A stretch of DNA of 6,196 bases, taken from contig CAMZIS010000081.1 in assembly GCA_947307285.1 (NCBI GenBank), positions 1 through 6,196 of the forward strand. The letters are read 5' to 3'. Shown in pieces: positions 1-5,785 of the stretch. The translations under genes were made by a program, and so were the position numbers. Positions within the stretch are counted from its first letter, which is position 1. Every line of letters begins with the position of its first letter. The notes beneath the pieces were generated by a model. The model was not told where the DNA came from, searched no databases, and saw nothing but the letters and a program-made list of their open reading frames with translations. This DNA comes from an uncultured Peptococcaceae bacterium (GTDB lineage Bacteria; Bacillota; Dehalobacteriia; UBA4068).

Positions 1-40
1 GTGGACTGTTATCCGCGACCGCAACGACTTTCAGGACGCG

Positions 41-66
41 AAAAGCTCCCGCGAAGGGGAGCTTTT
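41..66 (-). terminator. Intrinsic terminator of the membrane protein-lipoprotein operon
   Basis: A perfect 10-bp inverted repeat, AAAAGCTCCC (41-50) and GGGAGCTTTT (57-66), encloses a 6-nt loop. It starts about 35 bp beyond the lipoprotein stop codon on the minus strand. The A/T ends of the stem supply a TTTT run on either strand, so it may stop transcription from both directions. The U-run is short (four), so efficiency is uncertain. Positions 1-40 beyond it hold no gene I can recognise. Confidence 0.75.
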
Positions 67-100
67 GCCATATCATTTTCGCTAGATGGCGTTATGTTTT

Positions 101-748
101 TCAATATATTTCGGTGAACACCAGCGGCGGGTCGCCGGCCTCGCCCCGGCCGGTGGGGCTCAGGATATAGAAATGCTCGGTCTCAGGGTCCTCTGGGTCG
201 GTAAAGGTTATACCGAAGCCGGAATTGATGTCGCCCTGAGGCAGGATCTGGATCAGGGAGGGCCGCTCCGGGTTCAGCCAGTTGCGCTGATAGAGCAGCT
301 GATCCGGCCGGAACACCAGCTCGCCGCCGTCGTTTTCCATGGTCACGCTGACCAGGCGGAAATTGGGGACGTCCCGCTCCGTGTAAAACAGCATAGGCTG
401 CACGCCCGGATCGTAGTTGAACACGTCGAAGTCGTCGTAGGGGGCCAGCACTTCGTCCGTGGCCGGCACCATGAACACCAGCCCGCCGGCGCTGAGGCCG
501 GATCCGTCCCAGCCCGCGTCGGCCACGGCAGCTTCGTCCTCCGCTTCGTTCAGGGCTTCGTCCCGGGCCTCGCCCAGGGTCTCGCCCGCCGCAGTTTCCC
601 CTGCTGCCGCCACATCCGTAGCCGTCGCCGTTTCCTCCGCCGCGCTTTCCTCCGCCGCGGGTCCGTTATCCGCAGTTTCTTCCGTGCCGTTGCAGGCCGC
701 CAGCGTAAGCGCCGCCGCCAGCAGCAAGATCAGCCCTAATCTCTTCAT
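101..748 (-). CDS. Small secreted lipoprotein with acidic, Ala-rich linker; function unknown
   Basis: The 215-residue product begins MKRLG, followed by a hydrophobic stretch (about 4-18) and a lipobox L16-A17-A18-C19. It should therefore be processed by signal peptidase II and anchored by a lipidated Cys19 on the outer face of the membrane. Residues 20-80 are a low-complexity linker rich in Ala, Glu, Thr and Asp. Residues 85-215 look like a compact, probably beta-rich domain containing DFDVFNYDPGVQ, FRLVSVTMENDGGE and a terminal PPLVFTEIY; I do not recognise a family. The start at 748 is chosen because the signal peptide begins there and AGGAGAA (755-761) sits 6 nt upstream. The same frame stays open to 1552, but that part lies over the upstream membrane-protein gene and is a shadow. 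The ATG overlaps the upstream stop as ATGA, implying translational coupling. Lipoprotein status is well supported; any role, such as partner of the membrane protein, is inference. Confidence 0.85.
   Translation of the reverse strand: MKRLGLILLLAAALTLAACNGTEETADNGPAAEESAAEETATATDVAAAGETAAGETLGEARDEALNEAEDEAAVADAGWDGSGLSAGGLVFMVPATDEVLAPYDDFDVFNYDPGVQPMLFYTERDVPNFRLVSVTMENDGGELVFRPDQLLYQRNWLNPERPSLIQILPQGDINSGFGITFTDPEDPETEHFYILSPTGRGEAGDPPLVFTEIY
509..691 (-). other. Low-complexity Ala/Glu/Thr linker in the lipoprotein gene
   Basis: Residues 20-80 of the lipoprotein are built from short recurring units such as AAEE, AGET and EAxDEA. The DNA shows matching GCC/GAG-type codon repeats (seen on the plus strand as tcctccgccgcg runs). 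This is likely an extended tether that holds the C-terminal domain away from the membrane. Such tracts vary in length between strains by slippage; that behaviour is inferred, not seen. Confidence 0.7.
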
Positions 749-1479
749 ATCGCGTTCTCCTGTTCCGCTGCAGCTGTGTCCGCCGCAGTATCGTCCGTGA
801 AAAAACCCCGCCAGGGCAGGCGGTCCTTGAACTGCCAGTGTTTTTCGTAAAACTGCGAGAACCTGCCGATGGTCCAGCCGTTGACCAGAGCGCAGAACAC
901 GGTGCCCAGCTTCACCCCTTCGAAGTGGCCGAAGCCGAAAAAGAGGAAGGACATGAGGATGGCGATGAGACAGCTGGTGCAGTCGTAGCAGGTCTTGAAG
1001 CGGGGTATGGCTATGCCGTATTTGGCCGAGACCTCCTTGACGAAGAGCTCGTACACCTCCGGCGAGATATAGGTGTGGAAGATCATGGACACGCCGGCGG
1101 CGCAGACCACCAGGCCCACGATATAACAGACCAGATGGTAAACGAAGCCGCCCTCCGGGATCAGGGCCACCAGAGCCATGGCCCCGTCCAGCATGAAGCC
1201 GTAGAGCACGGCGGTGGCAAAGGACACCAGAAAAGACAGGCGGAAGCGGCGCAGCACCAAAATGAGCAGCAGCAGCAACACGCCCTGGAAGCAGTATTCC
1301 GCCGTACCGAAGCTGAACCAGGGCCAGACCTGCACCAGCTTCAAGTGGATCAGATAGGCCGGGGCCACCACCATGGACAGGCCCCAGTCCGCCGCCTCCA
1401 TGAAGGCCACGCCCACCGCGATCAGGGCCAGACCGATGAGATAGGCCAGCTCGCTGTAAAACACCGGTTTTTCGCGCAT
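745..1479 (-). CDS. YitT/YczE-like (DUF6198-type) multi-pass membrane protein
   Basis: The 244-residue product is an integral membrane protein with about six to seven hydrophobic segments, roughly residues 10-29, 34-48, 59-76, 82-104, 112-135, 168-184 and 189-203. The pattern of an early hydrophobic hairpin with GVAFMEAADWGLS, then YDCTSCLIAILMSFLFFG (165-182) and GVKLGTVFCALVNGWTIG (188-205), resembles the YczE/YyaS/YitT group, whose molecular function is not established. A soluble tail from about 206 ends in an Ala/Asp-rich stretch. Three cysteines spaced C164-x2-C167-x2-C170 lie at the start of a membrane segment, which I do not recall as a family feature. The start is supported by GGAGGA (1483-1488) 3 nt before the ATG. 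Its stop overlaps the lipoprotein start by 4 bp, so the two are one operon. Family assignment is from remembered sequence pattern; transport or sensing roles would be guesses. Confidence 0.8.
   Translation of the reverse strand: MREKPVFYSELAYLIGLALIAVGVAFMEAADWGLSMVVAPAYLIHLKLVQVWPWFSFGTAEYCFQGVLLLLLILVLRRFRLSFLVSFATAVLYGFMLDGAMALVALIPEGGFVYHLVCYIVGLVVCAAGVSMIFHTYISPEVYELFVKEVSAKYGIAIPRFKTCYDCTSCLIAILMSFLFFGFGHFEGVKLGTVFCALVNGWTIGRFSQFYEKHWQFKDRLPWRGFFTDDTAADTAAAEQENAI
755..761 (-). promoter_or_regulatory. Ribosome binding site fixing the lipoprotein start
   Basis: AGGAGAA on the minus strand lies 6 nt before the ATG at 748, inside the end of the upstream membrane-protein gene. It supports 748 rather than any upstream codon of the long open frame. 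Confidence 0.75.
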
Positions 1480-1640
1480 CGTTCCTCCAAATACGGGTAA
1501 AAAACGGCAGCCCGCCCGTTTGATACAGAAAGGGCAAAGTTGCCGTGACCAAGCTTTATGACGCCGCCGCGACCCCGGCGGACAGGCTTATTCTACCATC
1601 TCCGGCCCGCTTTGGCAAGGTTTTTCGACCTCAGACCCGG

Positions 1641-1678
1641 GCGGCCCTTTGGCATACTGCAAGCAGGAATCGGGCCGC
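1641..1678. promoter_or_regulatory. Inverted repeat in the divergent intergenic region, candidate Lrp-type operator
   Basis: GCGGCCC (1641-1647) and GGGCCGC (1672-1678) form a perfect 7-bp inverted repeat. A smaller dyad, CTGC-AA-GCAG (1657-1666), lies near its centre. The right arm covers the place where a -35 element would sit for the -10-like box at 1693-1698, so a bound protein could block initiation. Lrp/AsnC regulators commonly bind dyad sites upstream of their own gene, which makes autoregulation a natural guess. No T-run follows, so a terminator is less likely. Confidence 0.4.
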
Positions 1679-1692
1679 GGGGTAAGAATAAT

Positions 1693-1698
1693 TATAGT
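1693..1698 (+). promoter_or_regulatory. -10-like box for the regulator-aminotransferase operon
   Basis: TATAGT lies in a short AT-rich island (1685-1704) of otherwise GC-rich DNA, 43 bp before the regulator ATG. No good -35 hexamer is seen 16-18 bp upstream, as might fit an activator-dependent or weak promoter. The ribosome binding site AGGAGG (1729-1734) follows, 7 nt before the ATG at 1742. Confidence 0.45.
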
Positions 1699-1741
1699 TT
1701 AAAAGCGAGAAGACCGCAAGCATGCGACAGGAGGACGCCAC

Positions 1742-2236
1742 ATGGAGGACAAACATCAACAGATCTTGGAGCTGCTGGAAAAGGACAGCACCCTGAAGGC
1801 GGATCAGATAGCCGCCATGCTGGACATGAGTCTTGAAGAGGTGCATGAGCAGATAGCGCTGCTGGAAAAGAACGGCACCATCGTGGGCTACAAGGCCGTG
1901 GTCAACTGGGACAACGAGCCGAAAAAGACCGTCACCGCCCTCATCGAGGTCAAGATCGCGCCCCAGCAGGGCTACGGCTATGAAAAGGTGGCCGAGCGGG
2001 TCAGCCGCTATCCCCAGGTCCAGAGCGTGCTGCTGATGAGCGGCGGCTTCGACCTGGCGGTGCAGGTGGAGGAAAAGAGCCTGGACGACATCGCCCATTT
2101 CGTCTGGGAAAAGCTGGCCCGCACCGACGGCGTGGTCTCCACCGCCACCCATTTCGTGCTGAAGAAATATAAGGAAGACGGCATCTCCCTCTTCCCCGAA
2201 CCCGAGGACGACCGGGTCAAGGATATACTGATATGA
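1742..2236 (+). CDS. Lrp/AsnC-family transcriptional regulator
   Basis: The 164-residue product has the two-part structure of the Lrp/AsnC family. An N-terminal winged helix-turn-helix (about 5-50; QQILELLEKDSTLKADQIAA, then an IALLEKNGTIVGYKAVVN wing) binds DNA. A C-terminal RAM/AsnC ligand-binding domain (about 62-143) contains the VQSVLLMSGGFDLAVQVE segment equivalent to the family's oligomer and ligand-binding core, with GGFD where many members have GDYD. A short acidic tail follows. Length is typical (about 150-165). Such proteins assemble as dimers to octamers and respond to amino acids. AGGAGG (1729-1734) supports this start. The stop overlaps the start of the aminotransferase by ATGA, so both come from one transcript, and the regulator probably senses a substrate or product of that enzyme and controls its own operon. 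The ligand cannot be read from the sequence. Confidence 0.92.
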   Translation: MEDKHQQILELLEKDSTLKADQIAAMLDMSLEEVHEQIALLEKNGTIVGYKAVVNWDNEPKKTVTALIEVKIAPQQGYGYEKVAERVSRYPQVQSVLLMSGGFDLAVQVEEKSLDDIAHFVWEKLARTDGVVSTATHFVLKKYKEDGISLFPEPEDDRVKDILI

Positions 2237-3402
2237 ACCACGAAAACCTGCTCAACCCGGTGGCGGCGGGCATACCGCCCTCCGGCATCCGTAAATTCTT
2301 CGATATCCTGGACGAGATGGAGGACGTGATCTCGCTGACCGTAGGCGAGCCCGACTTCGTCACGCCCTGGGGCATCCGCGCCGAAAGCATCCGCTCCCTG
2401 GAGCACGGCCACACCCATTACACCAGCAACAGTGGCCTTTTAGAGCTGCGGCGGCAGATAGCGGCCTACCAGAAGCGCCGCTTCGGCCTTTCCTACGACC
2501 CGGAAAGGGAGATACTGGTCACCGTGGGCGGCAGCGAGGCCATCGACCTGGCCTTCCGCGCCCTGCTCCGGCCCGGGGACGAGGTCGTGGTCCACGAGCC
2601 CTGCTTCGTCTGCTACGCGCCTCTGGTGCGGCTGGCGGGCGGCGAGCCGGTGATCGTGGAGACCAAAGCGGAGGACGAGTTCCGCCTCACCGCGGCGGAG
2701 CTGGAACGGGCCATCACGCCGAAAACCAAGGCCGTGGTGCTCTCCTTCCCCAACAACCCCACCGGCGCGGTGATGGAGCGCGAGCATCTGGAGGCCCTGG
2801 CCGCCCTGCTGCGGGACAAAAACATCTACGTAGTCAGCGACGAGATCTACGCCGAGATGAACTACACCGGCCGCCGCCACGTGTCCATCGCCTCCCTGCC
2901 CGACATGAGGGAGCGCACATTGGTGGTCTCCGGCTTTTCCAAGGCCTTTGCCATGACCGGCTGGCGGCTGGGCTACATCATGGCCCCGGCCGACGTGATG
3001 GACGTGATGAAAAAGATCCACCAGTACGCCCTGATGTGTTCGCCTACGGCCAGCCAGTATGGAGCCGTGGAGGCTTTGCGGGGCTGCGAGGCGGACATGC
3101 AGGCCATGGTGCGGGAATACGACCGCCGCCGCCAGCTCATTTTGAAGGGCCTGCGGGATCTGGGCCTGCCCTGCTTCGAGGCCCGGTGCGCCTTCTACGT
3201 GTTCCCGGATATCCGCCGCTTCGGCATGAGCTCCGAGGACTTCTGCAGCGACCTGCTGATGAAGGAGCGGGTAGCCATGGTGCCCGGCACCGCCTTCGGC
3301 GACTGCGGCGAAGGCTTCGTCCGCGTGTCCTACGCCTATTCCATCAAGAACATCACGGAGGCTCTGAGGAGATTGGAGCGCTATATCTCATCCCACAGCT
3401 AA
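2233..3402 (+). CDS. PLP-dependent class I/II aminotransferase, PatA/AspC-like
   Basis: The 389-residue product is a fold-type I aminotransferase transferring amino groups between an amino acid and a 2-oxo acid in the cytoplasm. Visible landmarks: the N-terminal LLNP...SGIRKF...VISLTVGEPDF (G38-E39-P40-D41-F42); the cofactor phosphate-binding GGSEAID (99-105); NNPTG (174-178) with cofactor-contacting N175; D203 and Y206 in SDEIY; the Schiff-base lysine K237 in SGFSKAFAMTGWRLGY; R245; and the substrate carboxylate-binding R364 in GFVRVSYA. All key residues are present, so it should be active. The N-terminal and core sequence closely resembles Bacillus subtilis PatA (N-acetyl-LL-diaminopimelate aminotransferase) as I remember it, but this subgroup also includes aspartate and aromatic aminotransferases, so the substrate is open. 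The ATG overlaps the regulator stop, with no strong ribosome binding site of its own, suggesting coupling. The last codons are echoed downstream at 3445-3493. Confidence 0.95.
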   Translation: MNHENLLNPVAAGIPPSGIRKFFDILDEMEDVISLTVGEPDFVTPWGIRAESIRSLEHGHTHYTSNSGLLELRRQIAAYQKRRFGLSYDPEREILVTVGGSEAIDLAFRALLRPGDEVVVHEPCFVCYAPLVRLAGGEPVIVETKAEDEFRLTAAELERAITPKTKAVVLSFPNNPTGAVMEREHLEALAALLRDKNIYVVSDEIYAEMNYTGRRHVSIASLPDMRERTLVVSGFSKAFAMTGWRLGYIMAPADVMDVMKKIHQYALMCSPTASQYGAVEALRGCEADMQAMVREYDRRRQLILKGLRDLGLPCFEARCAFYVFPDIRRFGMSSEDFCSDLLMKERVAMVPGTAFGDCGEGFVRVSYAYSIKNITEALRRLERYISSHS

Positions 3403-3493
3403 GCGCGGCGACTCCCCGCCGCCCGGCCTGCGCACAGAGCCTCTGCTCTGCGGAGATTGGAACGCTATATCAAAGCCCGCGGCTGAACGCGGC
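3361..3493 (+). repeat. Imperfect, in-frame direct repeat of the aminotransferase gene end
   Basis: Positions 3361-3409 (last 13 codons, stop and a few bases beyond) recur at 3445-3493, exactly 84 bp (28 codons) downstream. The first 27 bases match at 25 positions and the full 49 at about 40. The upstream copy encodes ALRRLERYISSHS then TAA; the downstream copy encodes ALRRLERYIKARG then TGA in the same frame. Bases before 3361 and 3445 do not match. A smaller echo, CGGCTGAAC, occurs at 3480-3488 and 3500-3508. It is consistent with a local duplication, or with the remnant of a second, related aminotransferase gene lost by recombination. Confidence 0.85.
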
Positions 3494-3524
3494 AAACCAC
3501 GGCTGAACTGCCCCGTAAAAAAGA

Positions 3525-3554
3525 CCCGGATCAGAAGATCCGGGCTTTCTTTTT
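3525..3554 (+). terminator. Intrinsic terminator of the regulator-aminotransferase operon
   Basis: CCCGGATC (3525-3532) pairs perfectly with GATCCGGG (3537-3544) around an AGAA loop, followed by CTTTCTTTTT (3545-3554). An A-run precedes the stem (3517-3522), so it may work on both strands. This is a strong rho-independent terminator about 120 bp beyond the aminotransferase stop. Confidence 0.93.
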
Positions 3555-3605
3555 GCGCCCGTATCAGGAGCGAGAAATATACTGCCGCAAAAATATATTT
3601 ATGCA

Positions 3606-3634
3606 TTGACACTGACCCGCGTAACTGTTAAACT
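3606..3634 (+). promoter_or_regulatory. hydE: Sigma70-type promoter for the hydE operon
   Basis: A perfect TTGACA -35 box (3606-3611) is followed at the optimal 17-bp spacing by TAAACT (3629-3634), which matches four of six -10 positions. It lies in an AT-rich tract just after the preceding terminator. Initiation near 3641 would leave a leader of about 120 nt before hydE. Confidence 0.65.
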
Positions 3635-3655
3635 TATAAACATATCAACAGAGTA

Positions 3656-3743
3656 GGTTGATCGGTATATACGGTCTTCCTCAGAAACGCCGGTCAGGCC
3701 TGATCCTTGACTGTTGACTGCAGGACGGACTGCTGTGATCCGG
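3656..3743 (+). promoter_or_regulatory. Structured 5' leader of hydE with two competing helices
   Basis: GGTTGATCGG (3656-3665) can pair with CCGGTCAGGCC (3690-3700) as a 10-bp helix with one bulged A and three G-U pairs. The same right-hand bases, CCGGTCA (3690-3696), can instead pair with TGATCCGG (3736-3743) as a 7-bp helix with one bulged T, enclosing a small GCAG/CTGC hairpin (3720-3723 with 3730-3733). The second fold ends 4 nt before the hydE ribosome binding site, so the two could set different translation states. The pairings are read by eye; I recognise no known riboswitch class. Confidence 0.35.
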
Positions 3744-3747
3744 TTAT

Positions 3748-3754
3748 AAGGGAG
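3748..3754 (+). promoter_or_regulatory. hydE: Ribosome binding site of hydE
   Basis: AAGGGAG lies 5 nt before the ATG at 3760 and 8 nt before a second ATG at 3763. Either could be used, giving products that differ by one Met. The first is adopted here. Confidence 0.7.
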
Positions 3755-3759
3755 CGCGG

Positions 3760-4827
3760 ATGATGATCTCGGAAAATAATGAAGTCTGCTTATCGATCAG
3801 GGAACTGGATGAGCGCGGAGATCTGGACGATCAGAGACTGCTGATGCTTATTGATACGGCCGCAGGGGACGGATACCTATTCACGGCTGCCGACCGAAAG
3901 CGGCGGCTGGTCTATGGCGACGAGATATATCTCCGCGGGCTGATCGAGTTCACCAACTACTGCCGTAATAACTGCTATTACTGTGGTATCCGCCGGGACA
4001 ATAAGGCAGCCGAGCGCTACCGTCTCAGCGATGAGCAGATAATGGATTGCTGCCGGAACGGTTATGCTCTGGGCTACCGTACTTTCGTCCTGCAGGGCGG
4101 GGAAGACCCTTATTATACCGACAGCCGTATCTGCAGCATCGTATCTGCTATCCGCAGCCTGTACCCGGACTGCGCTATTACTCTTTCCCTGGGAGAAAAG
4201 GCCCGCCGCAGCTATCAGGCTTATTTTGACGCCGGCGCCAACCGCTACCTTCTGCGGCATGAAACAGCCGACCCGGAGCATTATCGTATACTGCACCCGG
4301 AGGACATGAGCCTGACCAACCGCAAACGCTGTCTGTTCGACCTGAAAGAGATCGGCTATCAGGTGGGCGCCGGCTTCATGGTGGGTTCTCCCTATCAGAC
4401 CCATGCTCACCTTCTGTCCGACCTGCGCTTCTTACAGGACCTGCGTCCGGACATGATCGGTATCGGTCCTTATATCACCCATAAAGAGACGCCCTTTGCC
4501 GGTTTTGCATCCGGCAGCCTGGAGCTGACCCTTCGGCTGCTGGCCATACTGCGCTTGCTGTTTCCGTATGCGCTGATCCCGGCTACCACGGCCCTGGGCT
4601 CTGTCCATCCGCAAGGAAGAGAGTTGGGTCTGAAGGCCGGGGCCAACGTAGTCATGCCCAATCTGTCCCCGGTAAAGGTACGCCGGAAGTACGACCTTTA
4701 TGAGAATAAGATCTGTACCGGTGAAGACGCCGCCCAATGCCGCGCCTGCCTGGAACGGCGGGTGGCCGCGGCCGGTTACCATATAGTGACCGCCGTGGGC
4801 AACGCACGCAAAGAGCCGTTCTGCTGA
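3760..4827 (+). CDS. hydE: HydE, radical SAM maturase of the [FeFe]-hydrogenase H-cluster
   Basis: The 355-residue product is a radical SAM (BioB/ThiH-like) TIM-barrel enzyme. The SAM-cluster motif is C68-x3-C72-x2-C75 in FTNYCRNNCYYCGIRRDN, a strong HydE signature. Other HydE landmarks are VLQGGED (110-116), LLRHETAD (164-171), GYQVGAGFMVGSPYQT (199-214), MIGIGPYITH (232-241), PATTAL (274-279) and GANVVMPNLSP (294-304). C319, C327 and C330 have the same spacing as the three cysteines that bind the accessory cluster in Thermotoga maritima HydE (C311, C319, C322). Length is typical (about 350). HydE acts with HydG and HydF to build the diiron subcluster. No hydrogenase, HydF or HydG gene is in the window; the next genes are xdhC-like and mnmA, 40 bp and further on. 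Codons are less GC-biased than in the aminotransferase (Tyr TAT:TAC 14:9 against 3:12). A HydE paralogue with another substrate is possible. Confidence 0.9.
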   Translation: MMISENNEVCLSIRELDERGDLDDQRLLMLIDTAAGDGYLFTAADRKRRLVYGDEIYLRGLIEFTNYCRNNCYYCGIRRDNKAAERYRLSDEQIMDCCRNGYALGYRTFVLQGGEDPYYTDSRICSIVSAIRSLYPDCAITLSLGEKARRSYQAYFDAGANRYLLRHETADPEHYRILHPEDMSLTNRKRCLFDLKEIGYQVGAGFMVGSPYQTHAHLLSDLRFLQDLRPDMIGIGPYITHKETPFAGFASGSLELTLRLLAILRLLFPYALIPATTALGSVHPQGRELGLKAGANVVMPNLSPVKVRRKYDLYENKICTGEDAAQCRACLERRVAAAGYHIVTAVGNARKEPFC

Positions 4828-4867
4828 AGCCTCCCCTCGATACGACGCACATCCAAGAGGTGACCTC

Positions 4868-5785
4868 ATGATCTTTCCTTTTGCCGAGCTGCACCGTTCC
4901 CTTTGCGCCGGGGAAACCGCCTCCTTGAGCTTTTCCGCGGAAGGGAAAACCTATATCCGTAACCTGCGCCCCGGCGAGCGCCTGATCCTGCTGGGCGGCG
5001 GCCATATCTCCCGGGCCCTATGCAGCTATGGGTCCTCCCTGGGCTTCCAGATCACGGTGGTGGACGACCGGCCTTCCTTTGCCAACAGCAGCCGCTTCCC
5101 GGAGGCCGCGGCCGTGATCTGTAAGGACTTTCCTACCGCCATCCGGGAAATGGCCATAAACAGCAACGATTATGTGGCCGTGCCTACCCGGGGCCACCGT
5201 TTCGACGCGGACTGCCTGCGCGCCATCCTGCCCGGGACCTTCCCCCGCTACCTGGGGATGATCGGTTCCAGGAGGCGGGTCCTCGCCCTGCTGGAGCTGC
5301 TGGAAAGCGAAGGTTTTTCTCGCGGCGATCTTGACCGTATCCACGCGCCCATCGGACTGGATATAAATGCCCTCACCGTGCCGGAGATCGCTCTGGCCAT
5401 CGCGGCACAGCTGGTGGCCTGCCGGCGGCAGGAGCAGCCGCGCCGGGGCCACGCCGAAGTGCTGATCAGCGAAGACGTCGATCCCGCCCTGTGGCAGGCC
5501 CTGGCCGAGGAAGAAAAGCCGAAAGCCCTGCTCATCGTCTACGACACCGCAGGCTCCACCCCGGCCGCGCCGGGCGCCATGATGACGGTGGACAAGGATT
5601 TCCGCACCGCGGGCACCATCGGCGGCGGCTGCAGCGAAAACGCCATCCTGCGTGACGCCTTCCGTCTCATCGGCACCGGCCGCGAGCGCTGCTTCACCGT
5701 GGATATGAGCAACGACGTGGCCGAAGAGGAAGGCATGGTCTGCGGCGGTACGATGAAAGTGTGGGCGGCCGATGTCAGCCGCTGA
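4868..5785 (+). CDS. xdhC: XdhC-family molybdenum-enzyme maturation factor, Rossmann domain first
   Basis: The 305-residue product combines both domains of the XdhC/CoxI family, which binds molybdenum cofactor and aids its sulfuration and insertion into xanthine dehydrogenase-like enzymes. A Rossmann (XdhC_C-type) domain comes first (about 37-185): RLILLGGGHISRAL, VVDDRPSFA (64-72), PTRGHRFDADCL (106-117), YLGMIGSRRR (128-137) and IHAPIGLDI (158-166). A CoxI-type domain follows (about 218-302): AGSTPAAPGA (228-237), GTIGGGCSEN (249-258) and CGGTMKVW (292-299). In canonical XdhC, as I know it, the CoxI-type domain is N-terminal, so the order here is reversed. Key Gly/Cys motifs are intact. AGAGGTGA (4856-4863) supports the start. 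It lies 40 bp after hydE and overlaps mnmA by 14 bp, so it is presumably co-transcribed. No molybdenum hydroxylase subunit is nearby, so the client enzyme is unknown. Confidence 0.88.
   Translation: MIFPFAELHRSLCAGETASLSFSAEGKTYIRNLRPGERLILLGGGHISRALCSYGSSLGFQITVVDDRPSFANSSRFPEAAAVICKDFPTAIREMAINSNDYVAVPTRGHRFDADCLRAILPGTFPRYLGMIGSRRRVLALLELLESEGFSRGDLDRIHAPIGLDINALTVPEIALAIAAQLVACRRQEQPRRGHAEVLISEDVDPALWQALAEEEKPKALLIVYDTAGSTPAAPGAMMTVDKDFRTAGTIGGGCSENAILRDAFRLIGTGRERCFTVDMSNDVAEEEGMVCGGTMKVWAADVSR

Noticed and set aside
2..85. Open plus-strand frame entering from the window start and ending at TAG 83-85, possible 3' end of a gene
   Set aside because: Its last part crosses the hairpin terminator at 41-66 and the 27 residues show no recognisable family, so it cannot be supported as a gene.
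838..1500. Long plus-strand open frame antisense to the membrane protein
   Set aside because: The product is a His/Gln/Glu-rich shadow typical of the complement of GC-rich coding DNA, while the minus strand encodes a coherent membrane protein.
749..1552. Upstream extension of the lipoprotein reading frame, which stays open to an ATG at 1552
   Set aside because: It lies over the membrane-protein gene in another frame, encodes a Gly/Arg/Pro-rich sequence with no sensible domain, and the real signal peptide with its ribosome binding site begins at 748.
1564..1581. CCGCCG-CGACCC-CGGCGG hairpin in the divergent intergenic region as a terminator
   Set aside because: There is no T-run on either strand and no gene ends nearby, so it is probably chance in GC-rich DNA.
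3036..3506. Open frame within and beyond the aminotransferase gene in another frame
   Set aside because: Low-complexity Gly/Arg/Pro composition and overlap with well-conserved aminotransferase motifs mark it as a shadow.
3650..3706. Resemblance of GAGTAGGTTGATCGG to the start of tetrahydrofolate riboswitches
   Set aside because: The 3' conserved part of that riboswitch class is absent and the pairing pattern differs.
3707..3719. Two TTGACT boxes as alternative -35 elements close to hydE
   Set aside because: No acceptable -10 lies 16-18 bp downstream of either, while TTGACA at 3606 has one at 17 bp.
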